A stretch of DNA of 64,000 nucleotides from Adiantum capillus-veneris (GCA_014529385.2 CM043945.1:156062741-156126740), one strand, 5' to 3'; shown: positions 1 through 12,405, counted from the first letter of the stretch. Notes: a model not told the origin generated them from the sequence alone. Numbers and translations are program-made.

Positions 1-1309
1 AAAGTGTCCCAGGACATAAAAGTGTCCCATTACCAACCTAGTGTTAAGTTTATCATGCTAGAGAGAATTAACCTCTTTATGGATTTCAGTGTTTAGGCTT
101 CACACCTCATAACACTGGGTGGTGCTATTTTGTTGATGACTTTGGTGCACCATCTATAGTTGTGTAGCATGTGATTTGAGTCTCACAATGTAAGTAAGTT
201 GTGTTATCTATGGAGAGTCGTCAAAGATTTTTCTTATAATTTATTCTTCGTATAATTGTCATTAGATAATTGGAATGATATCATTTTGTACTTTATAACT
301 TTGTGCTCACATAATCTTTTGTTTACTTACAGATTCAACTTGTTTTAAGAGGACATGAGAAAGCAACCATGTGCAGAGATGGAAATCACTCTATTTTTGT
401 TCCTTGAGGAACCTTTCACTACCATGTTAAAAGATTTTGATAAGAATAGTAGGTGTTTTTTAGAATCTTGAACCAATAGGGACTCTCTAGGAGCTCTCAT
501 AGAAGCCATCCATATAGTACTACTATCTTCCCTAGTGTCATAGACACACAAATACTCAAGTGTATATGAATCTCTAGATGAGGAAGACAAATACTTGTAA
601 GATAAGCCTAACAGCAACAACATTGTCTCCATTTGTGATTATTTTTCATAAGGCTGGATTCCTCTATAAATGCAATATAAATATGTTTTTTTGTTAAATG
701 GTGTCGCATTGAGTGAGAGTATTTAATTTAGATTACTGAAGTTTCATACAGATCTGAGAAATATTGTTTACTTTTATGGATATTTTGATTTGCCTGTATG
801 ATGATTCAAGTCGCAAGTCTTAATCACTCCACCTTGAAGAAATTCAAGCAATATTTTGATTTCAGTTTAATCATTAATGGTTATTCCTATTAAAGTGGAT
901 CATAAACTTTGTCACGATGTCCTCATTTGGGGATGTTGAATATATATCATTAGCAATGTTTTACAAGAACACTAGGTGGACACAAGGAAGTAAAAATTGG
1001 CTCCTTGTTTGGTCGATTTCTAGTGTTTAATGTTTAGTGCACAGGATTTGTGAGGCCGTTGACATGGGGAGTTCACTAAAGTATATGTAACATAGCACAT
1101 GTGTTCAACAAAAGGGATTTTATATTCTTGTAAAGTTGCAGAAACATGTGTAGATAAGGCCTATAAGGGGTACTTTTAATCCATTCTAGTGAACGCACAT
1201 GATATAGGAAAATTTTACATAGTGAATGCTCCAAACCTTTGAACACAAAGAAAGGGGGGGGGGGGGGAGCTCTAATTACATCTGAGTGAAAAGAAGTGGA
1301 ATTTGTAAT
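1..1309. other. No recognised gene
   Basis: AT-rich sequence with short unrelated open frames only. No domain, repeat family or RNA gene was recognised. A run of 14 G lies at 1254-1267, just before the hairpin array. Confidence 0.5.
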
Positions 1310-2162
1310 GTCATGTTGCATAAAGATTTTCTTTCACTTAATCTACAAAAAAATTGGTATCCTGGGGTGCAGACAAGGCCATATAGTGCAAAAAAAGGGG
1401 TGGCCACAAGCGCGCGTAGTGAGCCATCCAAAACTGCTGGATGGGCCCTTGTGGCCACCCTTTTTTTGCATAATTAGGCTATTGTTGCACTCCAGAACCC
1501 TGGAAAAGATGAGATGAACCTAAAATTGAACTTTTCAAGCACATTATGCCTTCCTTCAACTCAACTTACTAGTTCCCTGCACCAAAAGGGCAAATCACAT
1601 TGGACAGTATAAAAATCTAGTCTCATGCTGCATAAACATCTGGTTTCATCAAATATTAACATTCTTGCTATTATAAGGGGCAGACAAGGCCATATAATGC
1701 AAAAAAAAGGGTGGCCACAAGGGCGCGCAAGTGAGCCATCCAAAATGTTGGATGGGCCATCTGCACGCCCTTGTGCCCACCCTTTTTTTGCATAATTAGG
1801 CTATTGTTGCACTCCAGGACCTTGGAAAAGGTGAGATGAATGTAAAATTTAACTTTTCAAGCACATTATGCCTTCCTTCAACTCAACTTACTAGTTCCCT
1901 GCACCAAAAGGCCAAATCACATTGGACAATATAAAAATCTAGTCTCATGCTACATAAACATGTGGTTTCATCAGCTATTAACATTTTTGCTATCCTAAGG
2001 GGCAAACAAAGCTAGAAAATGCAAAAAAAAGGGTGGCCACAAGGGCACGCAGATGAGCCATCCAAAACTGCTGGATGGGCCATCTGCGCGCCCTTGTGGC
2101 CACCCTTTTTTTTGCATTTTCTAGCTTTGTTTGCCCCTTAGGATGGCAAAAATGTTAATATT
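1310..2162. repeat. Tandem array of three hairpin-bearing units
   Basis: Three related units follow each other at a spacing of about 310-320 bp. Each holds an inverted repeat whose arms read GGGTGGCCACAAGGGCGCGC and its complement around a small inner dyad GCCATCC/GGATGGGC; the hairpins lie near 1387-1473, 1697-1793 and 1976-2161. Units 1 and 2 also share about 180 bp of linker (near 1473-1650 and 1793-1975). No coding potential was seen. It could be a MITE-like foldback family amplified in tandem, or a hairpin-RNA locus. Confidence 0.8.
1976..2161. repeat. Long near-perfect inverted repeat (third hairpin unit)
   Basis: The arms at about 1976-2066 and 2072-2161 are complementary over about 90 bp with only a few mismatches. 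Unlike units 1 and 2, the pairing runs beyond the core into flanking sequence (CTAAGGGGCAAACAAAGC and its complement). A transcript would fold into one long stem, suitable as a small-RNA precursor. That role is inference. Confidence 0.85.
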
Positions 2163-3954
2163 TGATTTAAATATAACTCTTCATGACCAAAACCACTTAA
2201 CTTAAAACACATGGATAAACCGAAAAGCCAAATCACTATGGAGACAGTAGACACAACTCTTAATCATTTTGTCATTGAAAAGTCATCTGAAAGGTGTGAG
2301 CCTCTACAACTTCCTGAATAGCCTCCAACGCTATTGCTTGCATTTTATAATGATTTTTATAGCTTTGAAGCACCTCCTTCACCGTGTGAGCATATTTTTG
2401 ATGCATGGCCATGATTCAAATGTTACGGGTTTTTTTTTTATTTTATTTTTTTAAGTGTTGAACTTTTCGGTTGTTTTCAACAGATTCTAGATTTCAATCG
2501 GCTCCGAATCTGTCTGGGCTTGTCTCACATGAATTTGTTCATCTCATCGCATTCTTCGACCATCATGTGATGAGAAAAAATCATATCTTGCTCGCATTCT
2601 CCAGAAATCAACGTGCAAGTTGACAATTTATTTAAAAATGATATAAAACATACATTTTTAACTTTTTTCTTAATCTACGGGCTCCAACGAGCATTAAAAC
2701 CATGGAATCTGAAAATACTCAAAGAACCATTGTTTTTTATTGTGTTAAGGATTGTATTTCCTACATACAAAACTTTCCCAAAATCTCGCCCTAACACCTT
2801 CAAAAGTGGCTTCCAAGGAGTGTACTCGGTCAAAATTTGAAACTGAAGAAAAACAATCAGAATGAACTCCTAGACTGTGTATAAACTTTAGAATAACCAA
2901 AATTTCCTTCAAAAAAAAAGTTATGCTAAAAATTTGAAAATAGCCCCCCATTGGACTCCCCACAACGATAGAAGTCAAAGGGTTCAAGGAGAGGTATGGT
3001 GTCACAAGTGCATGGTGGGAATCTCATCGAGGTTTATTCCGTCAAGATCTCTTGTACTTTATCATGTCTTCTCACGTACAATCTTACCAAAAAAAAAAAG
3101 ACACTTTAAATGACTACAAATCTTATTTAACTTATCAAACAATCTAAAATATGGCAGACCAAGAGTGCTCTTACACATCAACAAACAAAAAAGTCCAAAC
3201 TTCTTCTCATTAACTTTGATTAACATACATTCGTGAACAACTTCCAAGGGGTAGTGCAGTCATAGTTCTTACATCCATTCCATGACATGGTATGCTCATG
3301 GGGTGACCTATCATATAAAAATATCTCTGGTGGGGGTGCCCTCATGTTAGGAAAGGGTGTGCTGCTGATGAAAAGTTGTTGTATTGTCCTACTAGGGATC
3401 TCTCCATGTTAGCATAGTGATTTTTGGTGTAGTGGGAGCCACATTGCTTGAGGAGAGCTTTGTGCCACCGTAAAAGCTTCATGTTATGCTAGTTCCTTGA
3501 GCCATTCTTGCATTAGGATGAGATTACCCACCTCTAATAAGGATGGATTTGAAGCACCTACCTACAAGATGTAACAAAGAAGACTGTTTTAGAGGAAAAC
3601 TGGTGACACTTGACCTCTCTAACCTGCACCCACTGTTTCTTGTAATGCCACTGTTTTGAGCTGAAGAGCTTGACATTCGTGCATCCACGAATGCAAAGAA
3701 GCACCTGCACCCATACACAACCAATTGCAATAGCCTAACAAGCCTACTTATCCCCTCCCAAGATATTGAAGAACCATACACATTCGTCTCACCGATAGTA
3801 TGACGATCTTGGGATGACCTCTGCTCACCCTCACGTGCGGCCTTCGGTGCAAACACTGCGGACAAGCAATATGTGCACTTTTGTTGTGCGGAGTACATGG
3901 TGGTGGAGGGATACAATTTGTGATGTTCGTGAGCACCATGGCAGTTGTTGCGTG
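2163..3954. other. No recognised gene
   Basis: AT-rich sequence. Open frames of 60-90 codons occur on both strands but show no recognisable domain and no consistent coding signal. Confidence 0.5.
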
Positions 3955-4190
3955 AGGAAGCAAAGAATGAAAAGAAAGAGGGGGGAGGGAGAAAGAGGAA
4001 GATGGGAGGAGAGAAGGGGGCAGAGGGGGAGAGGGAGAGAGAGGGGAGGAGGAGGAGAGAAGGGGGTAGGGAGGGAGAGGAGAGGAACATGGGAGGAGAG
4101 AAGGGGGCAGAGGGGGGAGAGGGAGAGAGAGGGGAGGAAGAGGAGAGAAGGGGGTAGGGAGGGAGAGGAGAGGGAGAGAGGAGGAGAGAA
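3955..4190. repeat. GA-rich minisatellite
   Basis: Purine-rich sequence containing two copies of a unit of about 88 bp, beginning near 4001 and 4089 with GATGGGAGGAGAGAAGGGGG. Long Arg/Glu/Gly-rich or Ser/Pro/Leu-rich open frames across it are by-products of the base composition. Confidence 0.85.
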
Positions 4191-4571
4191 CAAAGGTTTT
4201 TTGTTTTGGAGGGTTTTGTTTTTTGAAAAAGTGGACTTTTAGTGTTTGTAGGTTTTAAAAAATGTCAAAAATTGATTTTTTGATGTGTATATATGTTGGG
4301 AAGGAATTTTAAGTCAAAAATAAGTAAAAATAACTTTTTTGAAAAAAAGTCAAATTTTGGCTCTTAGTGACCCACGTTTTTGCTGATGTGGCCACACCCC
4401 TTTACTCCCTTCACTTTCCAAAAGCTAGAGAGAGAAAGTGACCTCCTAGGTCCACATCCTACATGTGTATAAAAAAAGGCTAGAAAAGTCTACTCAAAAC
4501 TAGCTTCTTGAATGCCCTTGTCCCCTTAACCCTACACAACATTAGCCTTAATCCCTAAAAATTAGGATTCC
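4191..4571. other. Unassigned sequence where the left Tat element breaks off
   Basis: No gene is visible. The gag-like homology to the right stops at about 4572 and no protease, RT or integrase follows. The left Tat-like element is therefore truncated here. Confidence 0.5.
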
Positions 4572-5975
4572 TTACAAGGCCCATGCAAGGTTCATATTTC
4601 TCCTAATGAGGTGGAGTAATTGGGGCCAGGTGATTTTTGGGCCCTGCACAGAAACATCTTGAACCAAATCATATAGTTTAAAAAATTCACCCAAAGAGAA
4701 ATCTACAATTTCAATTTTACATCGTGACTTGGACGGCTTTTTGCTAGATTCCCCTTTAGTCTTCATCTTTTCTTCCTTTTGGGAAGATTCACCTTGCCTA
4801 GCGCGTTTTACCCCTATGGCATCTACTCCTTTAAACTTGGTCTTACCTTTTGCTACTCCCTTAATATCCTCCTCCACTTTCTCCTTTCCTTTACCTTCAA
4901 GACTGATGACGCTTACTGTTTGATTGCCAACAACTAGTGGTGGGGGTAAGGGTGGAATGAGAGGTTGTGGTGGTGGTGGTGGTTGTGGTTGAATGGGTGG
5001 TTGTGGGATTTGCACGGGTGGTGCTTGTTGTGGTGACCTCGGTGGTGGTGGTCTTGCTCTCGGTGGTGAAACCTGGTTTTGCCTGGCTTCTCTATTGAAA
5101 TTCTACCTCCTTGGGTGTGGACAGTAGTACATGCCATGACCATCCTCCCCACAATTGTAGAAATGGTATTCTTGGTTTTGCCTTCGTTGTCCTCTTCCTT
5201 GCTCTTGGTTGCGATTGTGTGCATGCCCTTGTTGTATCAAATGGACTGAGAGATTCTCAAGTTGATTGGTGATTCGATTGAGCAGTTCTTGCTGATCTTC
5301 AATTGGTTCTTGTGGTTGAATCCTCTGGGCGGCTCTTGTAGGTGGTGCTAGAGGTGGTCGGGTCCTAACGGCTTCCTCTTCATCGATATTCTTGGCTTGT
5401 AGGTGCAACTTCTTGTCTTTAAGGTGGGCCACTTCAACTGCTAGCTCATACGTAGCAGGAAACCTTCCCTTCACCTTCTCTTTAAGAGTTGGCCATAACC
5501 CAGCCACAAACCGATCCTTCTGTAGGAAATCAAGTGCCCCCTCATCCTCTCTTAGCGATGCAACCCATCGCCCCCATAAATCTACAAACTTTGACTCATA
5601 TGATGCGTATTCCAGCATACTGCCCAGCTTCCACTCTGTCAACAATTGCCATAGCTTCTTTGATGTTGTGCCCTCTCCAAAACGCTTGACAAAGGCTGCT
5701 CTTAATAAGTCCCACCATTCCTTGGTTTCTTATGCCAAGGCATTGTACCATGATCTTGCCTCCACCTTCATTAGAAGTGGGAAGATGCAAAAGCGTGAAG
5801 CATCATCATCTCTCGCAGAGATGAAACATGTTATTTCCAAGTTGTCTAGAAAGTCTGCAGCATCCTCACCCACCTTACCAGTGAATGTTGGAAATGCTAC
5901 ACTTGCCATTGTGAGAGTGAGAAAATTAACTCGACTTAGATTTTTTAAAATTTTTTTTTTTTTAAAGGAATTCAA
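4572..5975 (-). pseudogene. Decayed gag of a Tat-like Ty3/gypsy element
   Basis: Minus-strand gag split by frameshifts into pieces at about 5975-5730, 5790-5596, 5645-5103 and 5015-4572. It begins with a PTFTGKVGEDAADFLDNLE segment, equivalent to LFFGEPGEDAELFLANFK in the intact gag at 55.9 kb, and runs through the capsid-like region to a zinc knuckle. The knuckle reads FYNCGEDGHGMYYC: the first metal-binding Cys of CX2CX4HX4C is Phe. A Pro/Gln/His-rich linker follows, then a KITWPQLLHL block matching DISWPQFLAL of the intact copy. Pol is missing. This is a dead relative of the 51.5-kb element, from a different subfamily. Confidence 0.85.
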
Positions 5976-6229
5976 TACATGGGTGCTCGGTGGATGGAAA
6001 ACATACTATACAAGGATGAAAATAACTACATCAAAAGACACTTCATGATTAATCATAGGGAGGATAAAGGGTAGAGAAGAGGTGTTTATCTCTTGCAGTC
6101 GCTCTCTACCAAACATGGTTGTAATGATCTACTGATAAAACATCTTGCGGTCCAAGATTACTTTGATTGATTGAATTCGTTGTGGTGCATAAGTTTGGTT
6201 CCTTGCAAAAGGTTGATGTGCTGGGTCCA

Positions 6230-6700
6230 TCACATGATAATTCGGAAAGGATCTCTCCTTTGTGGTGGAAGGTTATAGTCGGAGGTGTAAAGCTCTTGGT
6301 AGTCGAGGTCAAATTTATAGTACCACAGGACAAGGTTGTCTTCGTCTTCTAGCTCTAGCACTGCCCCTCTAGCAAGCTCTTGGAAAAGCTTGAACTCTCT
6401 CTCTTTGAGCAACTTCACTTTCCTACAAGATAGAGTGCCATCTAGTGTATACACAGGTGTGATGAGGTAGGTGGTGAGTCTTACCACTTGTATTAATCCA
6501 AGTTGGATGGATACATAGCAAGCTGTAAAGTCGTGATCATAGCCTTACTTCAGAAGCAACATCCCTTGAAGGTGGAGGGTCTTGTCTTTCCTCCAAGAAA
6601 AACCTGTGTCAAAGACCTTGTCGATGACAAGCTCCACCACTTCACTCGGTAGACGACGTAGAATCCATGCTGCTGTTTCTAGTTCCTGGCTCATGAGATG
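6230..6700 (-). pseudogene. Extra B-type ORF upstream of gag (decayed)
   Basis: Reading on the minus strand from an ATG near 6693, a frame of about 155 codons runs to about 6230, interrupted by a single in-frame TAA near 6550. It starts with an F-box-like segment (LPSEVVELVIDKV), then L-rich and KLLKEREFKLFQEL segments, in the same order as in the B1 and B2 ORFs of the 51.5-kb element (LPIELQEQVVRRL). It sits in the same place, between the LTR and gag. The similarity is weak but collinear. Function is unknown; this is not a recognised retroelement enzyme. Confidence 0.55.
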
Positions 6701-6998
6701 AGAGTGAGGTATAGAAAGACTTTGGAGGATTTACCCTTTTGTTTTGGAGATGGGGTGATTGTCGGCGTTGGAAAACCCTTGAATCTTTTGGTGCAAGGGA
6801 GAGGGAGGGACCACGCATTCGTAGTAGCTTCCTCAAGTTGTGAAGGCTTGTTTTGGATGTAGGTGGAATAGGTGGCAAAGATGGGGACGTAGATGTAGAG
6901 AAGCCTGGTGCTACTTGAAAGCCTATTGATGTGAGAGCGCCTATGCGGATGTTGAGGGAGAAAATGATGGCCTTTTCTTCACTTTGGGTTGCACTCAT
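6642..6998 (-). pseudogene. Possible A-type ORF remnant in the leader
   Basis: Open frame starting MSATQSEEKA. Its segment FSLNIRIGALTSIGFQ resembles FTPHIRINVAISRKIHFQ of the A2 ORF at 54.5 kb, and it lies just upstream of the B-like ORF as A2 does upstream of B1. Beyond this segment the frame is Ser/Pro-rich and does not match, so a frameshift or chance is possible. Confidence 0.3.
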
Positions 6999-7089
6999 GT
7001 CGAAGGTGCCATTTTTGGCTACAATGTGAGCATGATGCAGCTTGTGCCTTGCTTTTACGCTTACGGGGATGTTGAACCAAATCAGAGGC

Positions 7090-7800
7090 GGAAGTGAAAA
7101 TTAGACCCGGTGGCCTCTACACCAAGACTATGCACAATGGCCTCATCATGGGGGATACACAATAGGGGCACCACCTAGCAAGATATGCAGCTAGGACGCA
7201 TACATATACACAATGAAGCATGCCATGGAAAACAATTTCAAGATCCATGCACAAATGTGGAATGGGGTGGTCGGAGAATAAGGTGAGAGGAGTGGTGAAT
7301 GAGTGAGAATGGGATTGCTACTCGTGCATGTTAGTAAGGAAGCTAATGAGGTAGGGAAAACTTGCGAGTATGCTCACTTATCATACAAGAGGTGGCGAAT
7401 CCGCACACCTCAAGATGAAAGTAGCAAGATGATAGGAATATGAGAGGGAGAGAGAGAGTGTGTGTATATGGTGGCGAATCCGCACACCTTTACATAAGCA
7501 GAAAAAAAAAGGCAAGGAACAAGCATATACCATACTCACAATGAGATGTATCCAAAGCGACACAAAGTATGGCACCAAGATGGAGTGTGTTGATTGCTTG
7601 CAAAAGATGAATACAATAGGTAGCGTATGGCAGGAAAATGAGAAGGGGACAAGATCATAGGAGGCATAATGGAGAGATGGGAGTTGATGGCGAGGAATAT
7701 CATGAGTGTGTCCACCCTTCTTCTTCTTGAATGATGATGGTGTTGTGATTATGTGATTAGGGATCAGCCTACAATCATGTAGCACAAGAGTGTGTATGGA

Positions 7801-7836
<36 letters not shown>

Positions 7837-8779
7837 CTCCCTTAGTGAGCTCTCATGGCCTCCTTATATACGGAAGGAGGGGAGGATTTAGCAATATTTC
7901 TATTTGAAGTGAGTGTCCCACTTTGGTGACTAGGAAAATGGAGTGCATGTGACTATGGCTCCCATCTTGTCTCCTCATTTTTTAAAATACCAGAGTCAAT
8001 AAAGAGAGAAGATGAGATAATGTGGGGAGGATGTAGAGGATAGGAGATATTTACAATAGTCTAGCTTTGGCTAGACATAAGCTTATTAGGGGGAGAAGAG
8101 GGAGGTAAGAAAATTATAAAAGAGGTTGTCGAAGGTGGATAATTGTTGATGAGGATGGATCCTCCAAAAATGGTGATAGAATCACTCTAGACTTACCAAG
8201 ACCTCATTAAAAGAGCCTAGTCTCTTGTAATCATGCTTGAAGACTTGTAGAACCATAGCCATTCTAGAGGGAAGAAAATTGGGGATGGCTTGTGTCACCA
8301 TTACACGAGAAAGCTGGGGTCCACTACAAAAATCATATCTCCGTGTTCATAACTCCAAAATTTTTGAAAAAATTTGAGCTAAAAGTTGAGATCACGAGCT
8401 ACATCTTTCATGTTGAACGCTCCTTCAGATTCGGGGTTCTTCTTTACTTAAAAAATTCAGCCAAATAATGTTTTATTTGTGGCTGCAAACGTCTTTTGGT
8501 GGTCCCCTTTGAGTGGACTTCTCTCTTGCCTTCAACTGTGAACTCCTTCATGTGTATGAAAACATGACCTAGAGTTTTGAAAAGATTGGCAATCATCTAG
8601 ATGGAGGTATTATTGAAATTTGAAAGTGGGGTTGAGGTTTGAAAATGAAAACTAGTGAATAAAATATTTGGTAGGGTGGATTAATATATATATACATGAA
8701 AAATATATTAGAAAATACTAAAATATATAATGTAATTTAGAATATATATATTTAATATTTAAGGTCAAAAGACATATCA
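7090..8779 (-). repeat. 5' LTR of the left Tat-like element
   Basis: Reading on the minus strand, this block starts TGATATGTC (8779) and ends near 7090 after the CTAGGTGGTGCCCC motif. The same motif occurs near the 3' ends of the LTRs at 54.07, 63.78 and 42.86 kb. It also contains GGGGTCCACTA and ACGAGCTACA segments found in the large LTRs. A candidate primer-binding stretch TTGGTTCAACATCCCC follows. Boundaries are approximate. A GT microsatellite lies at 7804-7835, and two copies of a 19-bp dyad lie at 7391-7409 and 7470-7488. Confidence 0.65.
7804..7835. repeat. (GT)n microsatellite
   Basis: About 16 GT dinucleotides inside the left LTR. Confidence 0.95.
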
Positions 8780-8814
8780 ACAAAGAAAGCTTACTTATTT
8801 ATGCTACATCGTGA

Positions 8815-11005
8815 TTGATTAGCATAAGTCTTATTTATTTAATAAAGGCTAAAACTTTTGTGAAAAAGAAAGAAAAAATCAAAAGTAACTTATATAATAG
8901 AAAATATTTTGGTAAAAGGGCAAAGATATATGGGGGGTTCCCATGCATGGAAAAGCTTGCCTCACCAGATCCAATGAAGGAGAGGAAAAAAAAGGGAAAG
9001 AGAAACAAGAGGAGGAAGCCAGTTATGAACAACCCAAGGAAACAAACAAAGATGAAGCTGGACCTTCTACAACAACACAAGCAAAATCACTTGAAGCATC
9101 TACAAGCCTCAAGACAATTCATTTGAACCATCTACAAAGCCTCAAGGAGAATCCACTGCATCGTCAAAAGAGCCACAAGCCAAATCTGTTGGAACTTCTA
9201 AGAAGTCCAAGTAGAATCTGAAGAATTGGAAACAACAAATGAATCCATCATCCAAGTTAATGAATATGCAAAGAAGATGCAGATTATGATAGAGAAGACG
9301 CAAACAACATCTCTTAGCCAGCAGTGCCAAAGCTCAAGAGTTGAAACAAGTAATTGAAGCTCTCCAAGGCAAGCTTGAAGACAGGTTGAACATCATCAAG
9401 AATCTTGAAGGACAAATCACATAGCTAAAAAACAAAGTAGAGCAACACCAAATTTTTAAGGAAAGGCAAAAAAAGGAGATGAAGATTTAGGAGAATTTCT
9501 CACAAAGCTATCAGATGCATGCAAAAGCAAGGACCAATAGCTGACTGTAGTAACAAAAAAACTTTTGAACAATACTCAGTCAGTACAAAAGCTCCATGTG
9601 CAATTAAATGTAGCAAATTCCTAATTGCAATAATCAGAGCAGAGAATCAATGACCAAGCGTCATTCCTAAATAAGATCAGGAAAACCTAGTCGTAGCTTC
9701 ACTCAAGGGGACAGATGAAGCCTACAAGACTTTGGAAAAGAGAAACAAGGACCTAGAACTTGAGTCGAAGCTAGAGCAGGCACAAAGATGAGACCTCGCC
9801 TTAATGCAGGTACAAAGAGAAGAGTGGTTGCTCAAGGATATGGAGGATCTAAAGAGAGCCAACCAACTACTGAGAGAAGGGCATGTGGAAGCTCAAGACG
9901 AGGCAGGTACCTGTGAATAACCAAATATAGACATACAATCAGTCTCCTTTGTAGATATGGAAACATAGCCAACAGAAGGTCAGACAGGAGATTTTGAATT
10001 TCCAAGTACCAGTCACTAAAGAGGAACAAGTTCCCATGGTCCAGCTTTCTAAATCTGAAGAAGATGAGCTTAAAGAACATATTTTCCATGAAGTGGATGT
10101 TGAATGGAAAATGGAAATGGATTGGGAGTTGAGAGTTATTCACTCAATCAATGTAGCACAGCTCACTCCCAATCAAATCAATTCTCAATGGCATCAATAG
10201 TCGCTTCCCTACCCTTTGATAAAGGCGGAGCTACTGCAAGTCAAAGAAAGACTTTACAAGGATATGCAAGAAGAGGGGTTAGATTCTCTCCACCCTAAAT
10301 GGAGGAGGAACTAACTCAACAAAAACTCAAGGTATCTTATCCTCTTTACAAGAGCACCTGCAGTAATACAAAAAGACCCTACATTTTGTCATGTACCAAG
10401 GGTAAGGACATGGCAGGTACACGAATCAATAAAGAAGAAAAGGCCAACTTGGATCAATTACCCAAAACTACCAGCTCCAAAGCAAGGACCCACAACTAAG
10501 AAATACATGGTAAAAACCCTAACGAGCGCCATGACTTCTTCAAGAGCCTCCCTGACCTCTCATTTGCATGCTATATGAAATCTACAGAATGTTTCTCACA
10601 TGCATTCAAGTTTTTCATTAGCATGAGCAAGCAAGAGCCCCATGGATGTTATTCTTAGAAGGTAACAAAGGATTGTGCTACGATTTAAGTGGAAAACCTT
10701 TAGAAGAAGTCCTATGGCTTCTATGCCAGATGTATGTTCTTGCCGTCAAGCAATATGTTGGCATTTGCAGAGGCTGTTTACACAGGATTCTTCACATGAT
10801 GGCGTACAACAATTTTTGGGCCATTGATCAGCAATCTAACAATAAGGTTTTTGGCTATTCTGCCATCGAACTTAAAAACAAAGTCACTATTCAGTTTTTT
10901 CAAGTCCCTGAGAAAGAATGCCGCATCAGATATCAGAAAGCTCTACAAGCACCTAAAGACAGAGCCGCCAGCCTTCAACCCGAAGACTATTTTAATCCAT
11001 GAAAT
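8815..11005 (+). pseudogene. Decayed charged coiled-coil coding region of an LTR element
   Basis: A series of broken plus-strand frames (8943-9221, about 9230-9960, 9994-10200, 10299-10499, 10646-11002) rich in Glu, Lys and Gln. The heptad-like Leu spacing suggests coiled coil. The last piece is a 118-codon frame ending in EDYFNP. The region ends at a polypurine tract and an LTR-like block, so I read it as the internal region of a non-autonomous or gag-only LTR retrotransposon. No protease, RT or integrase motif was found, and the protein family is not recognised. Confidence 0.45.
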
Positions 11006-11027
11006 TGTGTCAAGGGACGACACAGTC

Positions 11028-11040
11028 GAGGAGGGGGGAA
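11028..11040 (+). promoter_or_regulatory. Polypurine tract
   Basis: GAGGAGGGGGGAA lies immediately before a TGTTAGCA block. This is the expected arrangement for plus-strand priming next to a 3' LTR. Confidence 0.6.
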
Positions 11041-11950
11041 TGTTAGCAACAAGCTAACCCATGTAATATTTTTTGGGAGCTTTTATTGTAAGAACACTTA
11101 TTCTTTTGATAAATCAAGAATATTGTAGCTCCTATTTCCAAGTGGATATTGTAATCGGTGAGCCGAAGCTATAAGCTTCTAGACTCTATCAATGTATCCT
11201 TAGTTAGAGCTCCCAGATGATTAGTTTTTGACACCAAATAAACTTTGGCTAAGGTATAAAATCCAATTTTTGTAAGTTATTATGAAGGTTTTGGATAAGA
11301 AATACACAGCATGAGCTAACGACACTCACTTCTCTCCTTTCCTTTTGCTTCGTACTCCCTTGTCGGTTGTCACATTGCAGTTTCGTCTGTTGCATTGGAA
11401 ACTGCAGGTAAGAGCTCTACGCATTCACTTAAATATATCATGGTAAATTGTAGCTTTTTGCATCACAAAACCCGTGGTCTAATTTCATCATAAGTAAGAA
11501 ATTAAGCTAGGAAATCACAAGTTAAGCATAGGCGGGGTAGTGGGGCAACGTTGTTAAGCATCTAGATGCATTCCGAGACAAAAACGACTTGGTCAAAATC
11601 CCACTGCTTCATCAAAAGTGAGATTTAAGACAATAAGCATGTGTTCTTAGGTCTTCTATACTTTTCCTAGAAGTTTTGTAACATTTGGATGTCATTTGAT
11701 GCTGTAACAGTCATGTTTTGTTTGCCAATTAGTGACTAGCTTTTGATGACTTTGGTCATTTGAGTGTAGCTTGTGCTAGATGTGAGTTGTCTGTTGTTTT
11801 CCAAGAGATTGACACCCTCTTGTAGCCTCTATGTACTAGTCGAGTCAGCTTCATCCCATGGATTGACAATTATGTTCGTGGTTCTTGCTATGTCTGTAAT
11901 AAGATAAGAGTGAGGTTAGGAAACCCATCCACAATTACCATTGAGGCTAC
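11041..11950 (+). repeat. LTR-like block, plus-strand copy
   Basis: Starts TGTTAGCAACAAGC directly after a polypurine tract. A diverged copy lies in opposite orientation at about 32620-33532. Shared segments include CTTATTCTTTTGATAAATCA, AAGCTATAAGCTTCTA, GGTTTTGGATAAGAAATACA and, further in, GATAAGAGTGAGGTTAGGAA. The 3' boundary is not clear. Confidence 0.6.
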
Positions 11951-12405
11951 CGCTTATAATCATAACCCTCAAGATTTTGACATGCTTATGAGTAGATTAG
12001 GAGTGGATTATCCTTCTTGTGCTACTCAATACATCTAACCATGGTGTATCTCTATATAAATGATGTGAGGGTTTCTCTATGCCCCTCACTTAGCCTTGTC
12101 TTTGCATATTGTGTGTGTATGTGAAAGAGAGTTTTGAGGGCTTTTATGATTGCATGTTTACTGTGTGTCTATGGAGATGGTGGAGCATGATGGTGCTTCT
12201 CAGGTTGGTACCCTGCCAAAACTGGATTGGTTTTTGATTTACTACATACGTTACCATCACTTGCACTTTCTTGTTTAGATGGTTGTTAATAGTGCGATTG
12301 CACTGTCGTATATTTTGTGAAATCTACAAAAAATTTGACAAAAATACATAACCATTAAGGTTTTTCTTATTGTGATGGGGTTGTTGGCATCACGTTTTAA
12401 TGTTT

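Noticed and set aside
3524-4242. Long Ser/Pro/Leu- and Arg/Glu/Gly-rich open frames on both strands
   Set aside because: They arise from the purine-rich minisatellite, are open in several frames at once and show no domain.
4934-5224. A His-rich open frame (possible metal-binding protein)
   Set aside because: It is the wrong frame of the Pro/Gln-rich gag linker.
7381-7785. A 134-codon minus-strand open frame
   Set aside because: It lies within the left LTR, which is repetitive, and has no recognisable domain.
8331-8345. CACTACAAAAATC as left end of a CACTA element
   Set aside because: It lies inside an LTR segment shared with the large LTRs (GGGGTCCACTA...), so it is part of the retroelement.
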